From Domibacillus enclensis (GTDB taxonomy: Bacteria; Bacillota; Bacilli; Bacillales; Domibacillaceae): DNA of 64,000 bases. The translations under genes and the position numbers were made by a program. Below, in pieces: positions 32,769-40,825 of the stretch. The stretch covers positions 1 to 64,000 of the forward strand of contig NZ_FTLX01000011.1 in NCBI RefSeq assembly GCF_900156125.1, given 5' to 3'. The notes beneath the pieces were generated by a model. The model ran no database searches and had not been told where the DNA came from. It saw only the letters and a list, made by a program, of their open reading frames with translations. Position 1 is the first letter of the stretch. Each line of letters begins with the position of its first letter.

Positions 32769-33788
32769 TTAAGAGTTTATTTGTTTATTCCCGCTCGATT
32801 TTCTTATGATTAACTGCGTATCTAATTCAACTTCTTTCTTTTCGAAATTTTCAGAAGAAAGCATATGCATTAACATTTCGGCTGATTGAGTACCAATTTT
32901 CTTTCTTGGCAGTTTAACTGTCGTTAGATTAATCCAGTGCAAGCTGGAGATCTCTAAATCCTCAAATCCAATAACTGATACCTCTTCTGGTACACGATAA
33001 TTGTTTTTAGCCAGCCATTCTAAAGCGCCTATTGCTAATAGATCGTTGGCAGCAAAAACTGCAGTAATCTTAGGCTTTTTTTCCATAAGCCGCTGAATGC
33101 CAGTGCCTCCGTGCTTAATACCGGTTCCAGAGATGACGACATTATCGACAGAATGTTCAAGACTGTGATCTCGTAAACAGTCTGAAAATCCGTTTAGTCG
33201 CTCCTCTTCTTCATTTACATCTTTTGACATTCCGATAAATCCGATATTCTGGTGACCAATGTTGATCAAATATTCCACCGCTTTATAAGCGGCCATGTAG
33301 TGATCTACATCGATAGTAGAGATATTTAAATGTTTTTCATTTTCATCTAACTTTCTTAGCAGAACCACTGGGACTTCTAACCTTTCTACTAAAGACATTA
33401 ATTCTGCATCCAACTTTCCAGGTTTCATAATTAATCCATCGATTTTTCTCTCAAGCAAGTTAGACAGAAATTGTTTTTCTTTATCAAGATCTAAAAAAGT
33501 ATTTCCATAAATGATTTGGTATCCTACTTTTGAAAATACATCTTCTACTCCCAAAGCAACTTCTGAGAAGAACGGATCTGTAATGTCCGATAGCATAAGA
33601 CCTATCATATTGGATTTTTTTTGTATCAGACTTCTTGCATTTGCGTTTGGAGAGTAATTTAACCTTTTCATGGCTTCAAGAACTTTCTCCCTAGTCTCCT
33701 TTTTAATATCAGGTTTGTCGTTTAATGCTCTTGAAACTGTGGAAACAGACAATCCAAGTTCATGTGCTACATCCTTTATAGTTCGCAA
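32769..33788 (-). CDS. LacI family transcriptional repressor (339 aa)
   Basis: HTH TIKDVAHELGLSVSTVSRAL (residues 3-22), hinge PNANARSL, then a periplasmic-binding-like effector domain (MIGLMLSDITDPFFSEVALG, DGLIMKPG, AVFAANDLLAIGALEWL, VSVIGFEDLEI). TTG 33788 has AAGGGG at 7 bases. It is the first gene of its own operon and two 14-18-base palindromes of CGTTACCGGTAACG type lie upstream, so it is autoregulated and controls sugar uptake. Confidence 0.9.
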   Translation of the reverse strand: MRTIKDVAHELGLSVSTVSRALNDKPDIKKETREKVLEAMKRLNYSPNANARSLIQKKSNMIGLMLSDITDPFFSEVALGVEDVFSKVGYQIIYGNTFLDLDKEKQFLSNLLERKIDGLIMKPGKLDAELMSLVERLEVPVVLLRKLDENEKHLNISTIDVDHYMAAYKAVEYLINIGHQNIGFIGMSKDVNEEEERLNGFSDCLRDHSLEHSVDNVVISGTGIKHGGTGIQRLMEKKPKITAVFAANDLLAIGALEWLAKNNYRVPEEVSVIGFEDLEISSLHWINLTTVKLPRKKIGTQSAEMLMHMLSSENFEKKEVELDTQLIIRKSSGNKQINS

Positions 33789-33807
33789 TGTTTATCCCCT
33801 TCCCGAA

Positions 33808-33825
33808 AACGTTACCGGTAACGTT
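33808..33825. promoter_or_regulatory. LacI operator 1
   Basis: AACGTTACCGGTAACGTT, a perfect 18-base palindrome, 20 bases before the lacI-type gene. Confidence 0.75.
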
Positions 33826-34116
33826 ACCGAAATTAATAAAAACTAGAAAACAATTGTCTGTAATAGCAATTGCCCCTAATTAGAGTATAAACGAAAACCA
33901 GACTGTTGAATAATCACATCCTTTTTTCAGAAGAAATTTTAACGGTAACGTTTCCGGTAACGTTACCGAAATCTTTTACAAAACAAATATATAAGAATTA
34001 TCTGAAAAATGCAAGCGCTTTTTTATTGAGTGATAACTTAACGAATGGTGTCGTGTTGTCTACATTATCTTCAAAGATCATTTAAGAATATCGGCAGGAG
34101 GTATAAAATAATCTAT
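33826..34116. other. regulatory intergenic region of the LacI operon
   Basis: Holds operator 2 and a cre-like ATGCAAGCGCTTTT (34009-34024). The rest shows no gene or RBS. Confidence 0.45.
33941..33970. promoter_or_regulatory. LacI operator 2
   Basis: AACGGTAACGTT then CGGTAACGTTACCG, two overlapping palindromes 115 bases from operator 1, spacing that allows a repression loop. Confidence 0.65.
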
Positions 34117-34157
34117 AATTCAAACAAGAGCAGCCTGTGAATGCTCTTGTTTGAATT
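34117..34157 (-). terminator. terminator of the HEPN-like gene
   Basis: Perfect 15-base arms AATTCAAACAAGAGC/GCTCTTGTTTGAATT, overlapping the stop codon. Confidence 0.65.
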
Positions 34158-34761
34158 AATTCCATATCGCCTTGTTAAAAGATGTTACGTCTCCTAAATC
34201 TATCAAATCTCCTCTAGTAAATGTCCAAGAATCTTTTGCGTGATGGAATAACAAAAACACATACTTATGATATTTTTTATAAAATTCAGTTAAATTAATG
34301 CGCTTTTTTTGAATAATTCGTTCATAGTCTGCATGGGAGACAATATTACGCATCTCTCTAAAATCTCTTGAAAAATATTTAGGACAGTTCTCTTGGTAGT
34401 GGGGTTTATTATTTTCACTTTCATCTGCATAACCCTCTTCAATTGATGTTCTTTTCAATTTGAGTATTTTTTCAACTTCTTGAGTGATTAAAGATTCAGC
34501 TGCTTTACTATTGACATCTTTAGTATTTCTTCTTTGTCGCTTTATACACCCTATAAAATATTCGTAAAGATGCTGCACAAACATCGCATAGGAATTGTAT
34601 CTGACTAAATTTAATGTCAACGATTGATTGCCCACTTGTTCGTTTGAACGTGGTGCAGTACTGGAAAATAAATTAAACGACATATCACATCTCTGAAGTT
34701 CATGAGATATCACACTAACCAATGCCCTATCTGTTTCGTCACCAATTCTAAATGATCCCAT
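34156..34761 (-). CDS. HEPN-like hypothetical protein (201 aa)
   Basis: All-helical protein. Near residues 147-158 it has REMRNIVSHADYER, that is Arg-x4-His (RNIVSH), the signature of HEPN RNases. ATG 34761 is chosen because GGAGG is 6 bases upstream; the longer frame starts at a TTG that is part of that SD. HEPN proteins act in toxin-antitoxin, abortive infection or as non-catalytic partners. No antitoxin gene is adjacent, so a toxin role is uncertain. AT-rich compared with the neighbouring uvrX locus. Confidence 0.55.
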   Translation of the reverse strand: MGSFRIGDETDRALVSVISHELQRCDMSFNLFSSTAPRSNEQVGNQSLTLNLVRYNSYAMFVQHLYEYFIGCIKRQRRNTKDVNSKAAESLITQEVEKILKLKRTSIEEGYADESENNKPHYQENCPKYFSRDFREMRNIVSHADYERIIQKKRINLTEFYKKYHKYVFLLFHHAKDSWTFTRGDLIDLGDVTSFNKAIWN

Positions 34762-34956
34762 CGAGTCCTCCAATGTCTTTTTATATTATCTTAAGACATT
34801 TAAGAAAAAAGAGAAAGTCGTTTGAAATAGATGTTAATTTTGATTAATGAGATTTATGATACTATAACTGATCATGCTGCCTGACTTTTATCAACCGAAA
34901 GAAGCGAAAACTTAAGCAAGTTATATTTTCGGATTTTTAATACAAATAATCTTAAA

Positions 34957-34972
34957 GAAGAAAACAACGTTT
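34957..34972 (+). repeat. GAAGAAAACAACGTTK motif, copy 3
   Basis: Same motif as in the parA2 leader, followed by CTTCCAACGAATAAAC; 8 kb away from parA2. Confidence 0.45.
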
Positions 34973-34996
34973 CTTCCAACGAATAAACAAAAGAAG

Positions 34997-35023
34997 AAAC
35001 CATCTGATCTAATCAGATGGTTT
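34997..35023 (-). terminator. terminator of the WYL/LexA-N operon
   Basis: AAACCATCTGAT/ATCAGATGGTTT stem; T-rich on the minus strand after it. Confidence 0.7.
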
Positions 35024-35246
35024 ACATCGCCTCCTTTATCACCCGAATCGTCCGGGCTTTCCCTTTCTCCCAAGTCACATACCCCGACTTCCGCAGCCGG
35101 TCCAGGTGGCCTTTCACGGTCGAAGCGGACTTCAATTCCACGGCAGCCCGGATCTCCTGCAGAGAAGGGGGATAGTTCCGCTCCGTTGAAAATTCATGTA
35201 TATAAGCCAGCATTTTCCGCTGGCGGTCAGAAAGTGTGTTACGCAT
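35022..35246 (-). CDS. LexA N-terminal-domain-like DNA-binding protein (74 aa)
   Basis: Reads LSDRQRKMLAYIHEFSTERN, YPPSLQEIRAAVELKSASTV and GHLDRLRKSGYVTW, a LexA-type winged HTH. No peptidase domain follows, so it cannot self-cleave. ATG 35246 has AAAGGGTG and overlaps the upstream WYL gene by 8 bases. Divergent from yolD-uvrX, it may compete with host LexA at the nearby SOS-like boxes and so set expression of the polymerase. Confidence 0.75.
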   Translation of the reverse strand: MRNTLSDRQRKMLAYIHEFSTERNYPPSLQEIRAAVELKSASTVKGHLDRLRKSGYVTWEKGKARTIRVIKEAM

Positions 35247-35463
35247 ACTGTGCACCCTTTCGCTGTTTGATTTTAGCGGCGGACAAAATATTGCCGCGCT
35301 TAAACGTTCGTTTCTGTTTTCTCGTAAAGCAGTACGCATGGATATAGTGCGCGTCCATACGAATGACAGAAATGGTCCGGCGGCTGATGACGTTTCGCTC
35401 TGACACATACATAATCTCAATTGGCATCTGCTGTTCCAGTGAAGCCTTCAGTAAAAAATCCAC
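35239..35463 (-). CDS. short WYL-like domain protein (74 aa)
   Basis: Core PIEIMYVSERNVISRRTISV and AHYIHAYCFTRKQKRTFKRG is a minimal WYL-type beta domain, as found beside yolD-uvrX loci in Bacillaceae. GTG 35463 is chosen since GGGAG lies 11 bases upstream and a consensus promoter (TTGATA-17-TATAAT) lies at 35491-35519 inside the longer frame to 35580. WYL domains sense nucleic acid ligands; here it may modulate the SOS-like response. Confidence 0.65.
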   Translation of the reverse strand: MDFLLKASLEQQMPIEIMYVSERNVISRRTISVIRMDAHYIHAYCFTRKQKRTFKRGNILSAAKIKQRKGAQYA

Positions 35464-35490
35464 TCCGAACCACTCCCTTTCTCTATCTTC

Positions 35491-35519
35491 ATTATACAGA
35501 ACGAACGTTTTGTTATCAA
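35491..35519 (-). promoter_or_regulatory. promoter with SOS-like box for the WYL/LexA-N operon
   Basis: On the minus strand TTGATA and TATAAT separated by 17 bases; the spacer holds AAACGTTCGTTC, about 10 of 14 matches to the Bacillus LexA box CGAACRNRYGTTYC. Confidence 0.65.
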
Positions 35520-35583
35520 CTGAAAAACAAACATACTTTCGGTTTATATTCCCATCGCAATCAAAAATTACATTTGCCAAATG

Positions 35584-35634
35584 GAATATTTGTTCTTATA
35601 CTGGATATAATACATCGAAGGAACATACATTCTC
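35584..35634 (+). promoter_or_regulatory. SOS-like boxes upstream of yolD-uvrX
   Basis: GGAACATACATTCT (35620-35633) and GGAATATTTGTTCT (35584-35597) are partial matches to the Bacillus LexA consensus on either side of the -10 TATAAT (35606-35611). Confidence 0.5.
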
Positions 35635-35653
35635 ATTGAAAGAAGTGAACGTG

Positions 35654-36022
35654 GTGAGAAAACAATACGAAGACCGCGGTATGCTCAAATGGCGGGGCCT
35701 GATCCTGTCCGAGCACGCGGAAATGATGAAGAATGAAAAAAGCCGGATTGTAAGAAGAGACATTTATTTTGACGACCAGCAGTACGAAGAAATGAACCGG
35801 ATCGCGACCATCTCGATCCACTTGAAAAAAGAAGTCGTTTTTGAACTGAACACTTTCGGCGATGAGGATCTGCTAAAGGTGAGCGGGGTGGTGTGTGAAT
35901 GCGGCAGCCTTCCCGGGCAAAAGCCGTACATCAAGCTGAGCGGCTTCAGCTCCCGTTTCTGGGCAGAAGAAATTGTCTCGATGCAACTGGCTGAAGGGGA
36001 CGGATATGAAGACGCCGATTGA
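35654..36022 (+). CDS. YolD-like protein (122 aa)
   Basis: DRGMLKWRGLILSEHAEMMK at the N-terminus is the YolD signature (RGxxKWxxxxLPEH); later TISIHLKKEVVFELN and VCECGSLPGQKPYIKL fit the family. YolD proteins are encoded with Y-family polymerases (UvrX) and are thought to assist them. GTG 35654 (or 35651) follows AAAGAAGTG. It overlaps uvrX by 17 bases. Confidence 0.8.
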   Translation: MRKQYEDRGMLKWRGLILSEHAEMMKNEKSRIVRRDIYFDDQQYEEMNRIATISIHLKKEVVFELNTFGDEDLLKVSGVVCECGSLPGQKPYIKLSGFSSRFWAEEIVSMQLAEGDGYEDAD

Positions 36023-37295
36023 AGACGACCAGCTGCCGCGCCGCAGCGTGCTCTGTGTGGATGTGAAGTCCTTCTTCGCCAGCGTGGAAGCGGTGCGCCG
36101 GCGGCTTCACCCGCTCCACGCGTATATCATTGTCATCGCCAACCGCGAGCGGTCCGGCTCGGTGGTGCTCGCCGCCTCACCCCGTGTGAAAAAGGAATTC
36201 GGCATCAAAACCGGCTCCCGCAACTTTGAAATCCCGAAAGATCCCCGGCTGATGATCGTCGAGCCGTCGATGTCGCTCTACCTGCAGGTGAACGGCATGA
36301 TCATGTCAATCTTCCGCCGCTTCGTCGCGGACGAAGACCTGCACATCTACTCGATCGATGAAGCCTTCCTTGACGTGACCGCTTCCCAGCGGCTGTTCGG
36401 GGACAAGCGCACGATCGCCCAAAAGATCCAGCGGGCGATCTGGCAGGAACTGCGCCTCGTCGTCACGATTGGCATTGGCGACAATCCGCTGCTTGCCAAG
36501 CTGGCGCTGGACAACGAAGGAAAGGACGCCCCGGACGGCATCGCCTGCTGGACGTACGAAGATGTTCCCACAAAGGTGTGGAACATCCACCCGATCACCG
36601 ACATGTGGGGCATCTCCGGCGGCTACGCCCGCTCACTTTCCAACATCGGCATCGAATCTGTGCGGGACCTCGCGCACGCAGACAAGTGGAAGCTGAAAAA
36701 GAAATACGGCATCGTCGGACTCCAGCTCTATTACCACGCCTGGGGCATCGACTACAGCGTCCTGTCTGAAAAGGTCGGCGTCCGCGAAAAAACGTATTCC
36801 AAGGGGCAGATTCTTATGCGTGACTACTACCATGAGCACGAAATCATCATCGTCATCAAGGAAATGACCGAAGACGTGGCCAGCCGCCTGCGCCGGCACG
36901 GCGTCACCGCGTCCGGCATCGCCCTTGGCATCTCGTACACACGCGACATCGAAGACCGCGGTTTTCACCACCAGGTCCTGCTTCCGCGCAGCACCAATTC
37001 CACCGCCGAGCTGTCCGCTCACTTCGTCCGTCTGTTCCGGAAGCACTGGATGGAGCAGCCGGTGCGCCAAATTCATGTCGTCTGCAGCAAGCTCCAGCCG
37101 GCCGGACACGAGCAGATCGACCTGTTCACCCCGCCCGAACTCGACGAGCGGCGGCACATTATCGACGAAACGATCGACGAAATCCGCGACCGCTTCGGCA
37201 AAGACGCCATCTTCCGCGCCTACAGCCTCATGAAAGGCGGCACCTACCTGCAGCGGGCAGGGCATGTTGGCGGGCATAAAGGAAATTCATTTTAA
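36006..37295 (+). CDS. uvrX: Y-family DNA polymerase UvrX (429 aa)
   Basis: Translesion polymerase. Catalytic motifs LCVDVKSFFASVEAV (Asp 19) and YSIDEAFLDVT (Asp/Glu 118-119) are intact; little-finger domain at the C-terminus. ATG 36006 has GGGGACGG and overlaps yolD. GC content is clearly higher than in the flanking AT-rich operons, so this locus has another origin. A remnant of a second uvrX 3' end lies at 47948. Confidence 0.9.
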   Translation: MKTPIEDDQLPRRSVLCVDVKSFFASVEAVRRRLHPLHAYIIVIANRERSGSVVLAASPRVKKEFGIKTGSRNFEIPKDPRLMIVEPSMSLYLQVNGMIMSIFRRFVADEDLHIYSIDEAFLDVTASQRLFGDKRTIAQKIQRAIWQELRLVVTIGIGDNPLLAKLALDNEGKDAPDGIACWTYEDVPTKVWNIHPITDMWGISGGYARSLSNIGIESVRDLAHADKWKLKKKYGIVGLQLYYHAWGIDYSVLSEKVGVREKTYSKGQILMRDYYHEHEIIIVIKEMTEDVASRLRRHGVTASGIALGISYTRDIEDRGFHHQVLLPRSTNSTAELSAHFVRLFRKHWMEQPVRQIHVVCSKLQPAGHEQIDLFTPPELDERRHIIDETIDEIRDRFGKDAIFRAYSLMKGGTYLQRAGHVGGHKGNSF

Positions 37296-37556
37296 TGCGC
37301 TGATTTTGAATATTTATTCATATAGTGTAATGAAGAGGAATTTAAAGAAGGTAATAATATAAAAAGAGAGTTGCAAGACTTTAAATGAAAATAAGCTGTT
37401 AAGTCTTTAGTATCAACGATTAATGAAAGCCCTTTCCGGAAAAAGAGTTGTTAAAATATTTGTCAGATTACTTGACAAACAAAAGGACGAAAAACGATTC
37501 CTTATATATATTAATGAATGTGAATAAACATTACATTTGTGAAGGAGTCGGTTCGT
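37296..37556. other. intergenic before the asparaginase gene
   Basis: A/T-rich, contains TTGACA at 37472 without a good -10 at 17 bases. No gene seen. Confidence 0.4.
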
Positions 37557-38666
37557 ATGAAATGGAAAAAAATAATGGGTGTTTCTGCTTTATCTCTTTC
37601 TTTATTGATTCCGGGAGTGGGAGGAGCTTATGCAAATACCCCTGTACAAGTAGCTTCGACAGTTAAAAGTGCTGAAACGGACCTGCCTAACGTGAAAATT
37701 CTGGCCACAGGCGGAACGATCGCTGGCTCTTCTGCCAGCAACACCGACACAACAGATTATAACGCCGGACAACTGGGCGTGGAAACGTTAATCAAAGCTG
37801 TTCCGGAGATGACAAAAGTGGCTGACGTGAGCGGCGAACAGGTTGTCAACGTCGGCAGCCCAGAAATCAACAATGAAATCCTGCTCAAGCTAGGGAAGCG
37901 GATTAACACTCTTCTTGCTTCAAAAGATGTGGACGGCATTGTTGTGACGCATGGTACAGACACATTAGAAGAGACAGCATACTTTTTGAATCTCGTTGTG
38001 AGAAGCACAAAGCCTGTTGTCGTAGTGGGAGCGATGCGCCCGGCAACAGCCATTAGTGCAGACGGTCCGATGAATCTTTATAACGCAGTAAAGCTCGCAG
38101 CCAACCCTGCAGCAAAGAAAAAAGGCGTCATGGTTTCCTTCAACGACCGGATTGGCGCAGCCCGTTACATCACAAAAACACATACAACGGCGGTTGATAC
38201 ATTCAAGTCAGTAGAGCAGGGATATCTGGGTGCTTTTGCCGGTGAAACTCCTTATTTCAGCAGCGTAAGCAATAAAAAGCATACGTCCCAGACAGTATTT
38301 GATATTTCCAAAATAGAAAAACTGCCGCAGGTCGATATTTTGTACTCGCATCAGAACGACGGAGGATATCTGTACGATGCAGCCGTTGATGCAGGAGCAG
38401 ACGGAATTGTCGTTGCAGGATCAGGAAACGGTTCAATGTCGAAAGCGTCCATGGAAGGGGCAAAAGCCGCGGTAAGTGAAGGTACAGCGGTCGTCCGTTC
38501 CACAAGAGTAGGAAGCGGAGTGGTGACGCATAAAGCATCAGACGACACAGATGGACTTGTCTCAGCTGACTCGCTGAATCCACAGAAAGCTCGCATTCTT
38601 TTGATGCTGTCCTTAACAAAAACAAAGGATCCGAAGAAAATTCAACACTATTTCAACAATTATTAA
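37557..38666 (+). CDS. secreted type II L-asparaginase (369 aa)
   Basis: Hydrolyses L-Asn to Asp and ammonia outside the membrane. Signal peptide of about 27 residues (KKIMGVSALSLSLLIPG, cleavage after AYA). Active-site motifs ILATGGTIAGS (first Thr about 54) and VTHGTDTLEET (Thr-Asp about 134-135), also Lys of the ADGPMNLYNAVKLA region. AAGGAG precedes ATG 37557. It stands 1 kb before a fructosamine catabolic operon; in Salmonella a periplasmic asparaginase (FraA) starts fructose-asparagine use, so it may act there. Confidence 0.9.
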   Translation: MKWKKIMGVSALSLSLLIPGVGGAYANTPVQVASTVKSAETDLPNVKILATGGTIAGSSASNTDTTDYNAGQLGVETLIKAVPEMTKVADVSGEQVVNVGSPEINNEILLKLGKRINTLLASKDVDGIVVTHGTDTLEETAYFLNLVVRSTKPVVVVGAMRPATAISADGPMNLYNAVKLAANPAAKKKGVMVSFNDRIGAARYITKTHTTAVDTFKSVEQGYLGAFAGETPYFSSVSNKKHTSQTVFDISKIEKLPQVDILYSHQNDGGYLYDAAVDAGADGIVVAGSGNGSMSKASMEGAKAAVSEGTAVVRSTRVGSGVVTHKASDDTDGLVSADSLNPQKARILLMLSLTKTKDPKKIQHYFNNY

Positions 38667-38715
38667 GAACCCGATTTACAGCGAAAGAGTCTGAAATTTT
38701 ATATCATTTTTATCG

Positions 38716-38744
38716 GAACGAAGCGGCTGGCTGCTTCGTTTCTT
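38716..38744 (+). terminator. terminator of asparaginase gene
   Basis: AACGAAGC/GCTTCGTT stem, loop GGCTGGCT-like, then TTCTTT. Confidence 0.7.
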
Positions 38745-38765
38745 TAAGGTTTAAATAGTTCATTC

Positions 38766-38805
38766 AAAAAAGGGTCCTGCCTGCAGACGGCGAGACCCTT
38801 TTTTT
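38766..38805. terminator. terminator of DUF3967 pseudogene
   Basis: AAAAAGGGTC/GACCCTTTTTTT; a degraded version is at 50103-50140 behind the second copy. Confidence 0.65.
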
Positions 38806-38815
38806 ATGCCACGCT

Positions 38816-39325
38816 TTAACGTGTTCCAATCCAGCTGAAAAACCGCTTCTTTTTCAATTCCGCTTTCCGAGCTTGATGCGACGCTTTGAGAGATTCAAGC
38901 AGCAGATGATCTCGCCTGTTCAGCGACTCTTTAATGTAGTGCTGCTGTTCATCCAGCTTCGTCACAAGTGCCTGGTTAAACTGCTCCTGCAAATCCAGCC
39001 TCTCCAAAATAACAGCCAGGTCTCCACGTATGTCTTCTGTCGCTCCCTGCATAGGCTCAGGTCTGATCTTTTCTTCGCCTATGGCCAGATAATATTCAAT
39101 CTGCTTCAGTGAATAGCCCTGCTCTCTGTTCAGTCGGCGGATCAGTATCAGCCGCTCCAGTGCCGGCTGGTCAAAATAATTGTAGCCGTTTTTTCCTTGC
39201 TTCACTGGAATGAGGGTTTTTAATTACCGCAGCCAATTGCGCACGACACCCGGGCTTTCCTCAATATACCCGGTAGCTTCCTTCACCGTTAAATGGACAT
39301 CGTTCAGCTCATCCGTTTGATTCAT
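38816..39325 (-). pseudogene. MerR-like DUF3967 protein, nonsense copy
   Basis: Nearly identical to the intact 169-residue gene at 50147-50656, but codon 34 is TAA instead of GAA (VRNWLR-stop-LKT, near 39226), separating the HTH from the rest. An internal ATG at 39205 could still yield the C-terminal 129 residues. Upstream sequence is also duplicated. Confidence 0.8.
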
Positions 39326-39759
39326 ACGTTCCTCATCCTTTTAAGCTAAGTGTCGGCAGATGTACCGTCACAAATTGCTCCTACCAGGGTCTGCATCCGC
39401 TGCCAGCTAGGTTTCCACTTATTTGTTAAGTTAGGCCCATCCGCTCTTCCTTTGACAACATTTGTCGATTTTTTTGATGAGGCGTGGCGAGAGAGAATTG
39501 GATGTCTATGAAGTCAAAGAGAGAGTATGTTGTTATTTAGTGAATCATGGATTTATAATGATAATCAAAGGATTTTGTAATCGTTTACCGAATATTTAAT
39601 AATTTAAAATTGATCAGAATTATTATGCAGTCCCCCAGTATTAATATTAAGTTAATACCAAGTTATACGTCTGTTGGCCCTGCCCTACATATTATATGGT
39701 ATATTATAATTAAATAATACAATTGGCTGATTTAAAAATTAAAGAAGGGGTGGGCAAAG
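39326..39759. other. intergenic with GntR operator candidate
   Basis: The left part is duplicated upstream sequence of the DUF3967 gene. An AT-rich near-palindrome (CATATTATATGGTATATTAT, 39689-39708) precedes the GntR gene and resembles the operators at 40668 and 41745. No gene. Confidence 0.45.
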
Positions 39760-40494
39760 ATGAAACTAAATAATACAAGTGAAAAACCATTGTACTTTCA
39801 ATTAAAGCAAGTGTTAAAAGAAGACATATTGAGGGGGAAGTACAAACCGGGAGAAAAACTGCCGCCAGAATCTGAAATATGTAATGTATATGGCGTAAGC
39901 CGTATTACTTCAAGAAGAGCGATTACAGATTTAGTGCAAGAGGGCGTTCTTTATACTATGCAGGGCAAAGGGACCTTTGTTAAGGAACTAAAAGAGAAGA
40001 GAGAACTTATTTCAGTCGGCGGTTTTTCAGAAATGACTAATGCTTCCGGAAAACAACCGAGTTCTCAAATTTTATCTAGCCAAATTATTCAAGCGACAGA
40101 AGAAATGAGCAGAAAATTTCATGTTAAATTTGGAGACGCCATATTAAAATTGCATCGCCTTTTATATATTGAGGAAGCATTGCCATTTATTATTGAAACG
40201 TCCTACTTTCCGCTTGATCATTTCCCTCAACTTGAAAAGCACATAGGAGCACCATCGACATATCAAATCTTAAAGGAGAAATATAAAGTTGAATTTTCGC
40301 GTTCTGAAAAAACACTAGAGGTGGTATCTGCATCAGAATACGAAGCAGATTTATTTAAGTGTGATCTTGGTTTTCCATTATTCTCGATTGAAAAGCTAAC
40401 TTATGATTCTCAAGATCGTCCTATTCACTATTCCCAATCCTTATACATGACAAACAGGGTTGTGTTCAATATTGATGTGGATCAAAAAAAGTAA
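39760..40494 (+). CDS. GntR/HutC family repressor, FrlR-like (244 aa)
   Basis: N-terminal GntR HTH (PLYFQLKQVLKEDILRGKYK, PGEKLPPESEICNVYGVSR, RRAITDLVQEG, GKGTFV) and C-terminal UTRA effector domain (ILKLHRLLYIEEALPFIIET, SQSLYMTNRVVFNIDV). FrlR, the fructosamine operon repressor of Bacillus, has this make-up and senses the sugar-phosphate intermediate. GAAGGGG precedes the ATG. The next genes are a fructosamine kinase and transporter, which fits. Confidence 0.85.
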   Translation: MKLNNTSEKPLYFQLKQVLKEDILRGKYKPGEKLPPESEICNVYGVSRITSRRAITDLVQEGVLYTMQGKGTFVKELKEKRELISVGGFSEMTNASGKQPSSQILSSQIIQATEEMSRKFHVKFGDAILKLHRLLYIEEALPFIIETSYFPLDHFPQLEKHIGAPSTYQILKEKYKVEFSRSEKTLEVVSASEYEADLFKCDLGFPLFSIEKLTYDSQDRPIHYSQSLYMTNRVVFNIDVDQKK

Positions 40495-40645
40495 TTTCTA
40501 TAGATATATAGTGGGAATTTGTATGGATATAACAGGGATTACTAGAAGTAAAGCAGAAGAGAGCAAGACATTCTTCTGCTTTTTTTAAATAGAACAAATA
40601 TTTTAAAAAATTAGTCGGAAAAATTAGATTTTTTAAAATTTTTAT

Positions 40646-40691
40646 TGACTTAACTACAATCGAATAGTATATAATATATTATAACAATACA
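40646..40691 (+). promoter_or_regulatory. promoter and operator before the kinase gene
   Basis: TTGACT (40646-40651) and TATATA/TATAAT (40669-40676) overlap AGTATATAATATATTATAAC (40668-40687), an AT palindrome like those at 39689, 41745 and 46516. Confidence 0.55.
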
Positions 40692-40748
40692 TGATATGTT
40701 GTTGAGTTCCGGTGGAAGACTCTAAAAAAATAGGGAAGGTTCCCAAAA

Positions 40749-40762
40749 AGAAAGCGCTTAAA
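40749..40762 (+). promoter_or_regulatory. cre-like site
   Basis: AGAAAGCGCTTAAA carries the cre core AAGCGCTT; suggests CcpA control of the operon. Lies in the 325-base gap 40495-40825, which holds no gene. Confidence 0.5.
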
Positions 40763-40825
40763 ATAAATTGATAAAAAGTAAGGGAATAAAAAATAATGGG
40801 ATTTTATTGAAGGGGGTCCGTGAAA

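Noticed and set aside
36306-37277. Long minus-strand ORFs inside uvrX
   Set aside because: Shadow frames caused by high GC third positions of uvrX.
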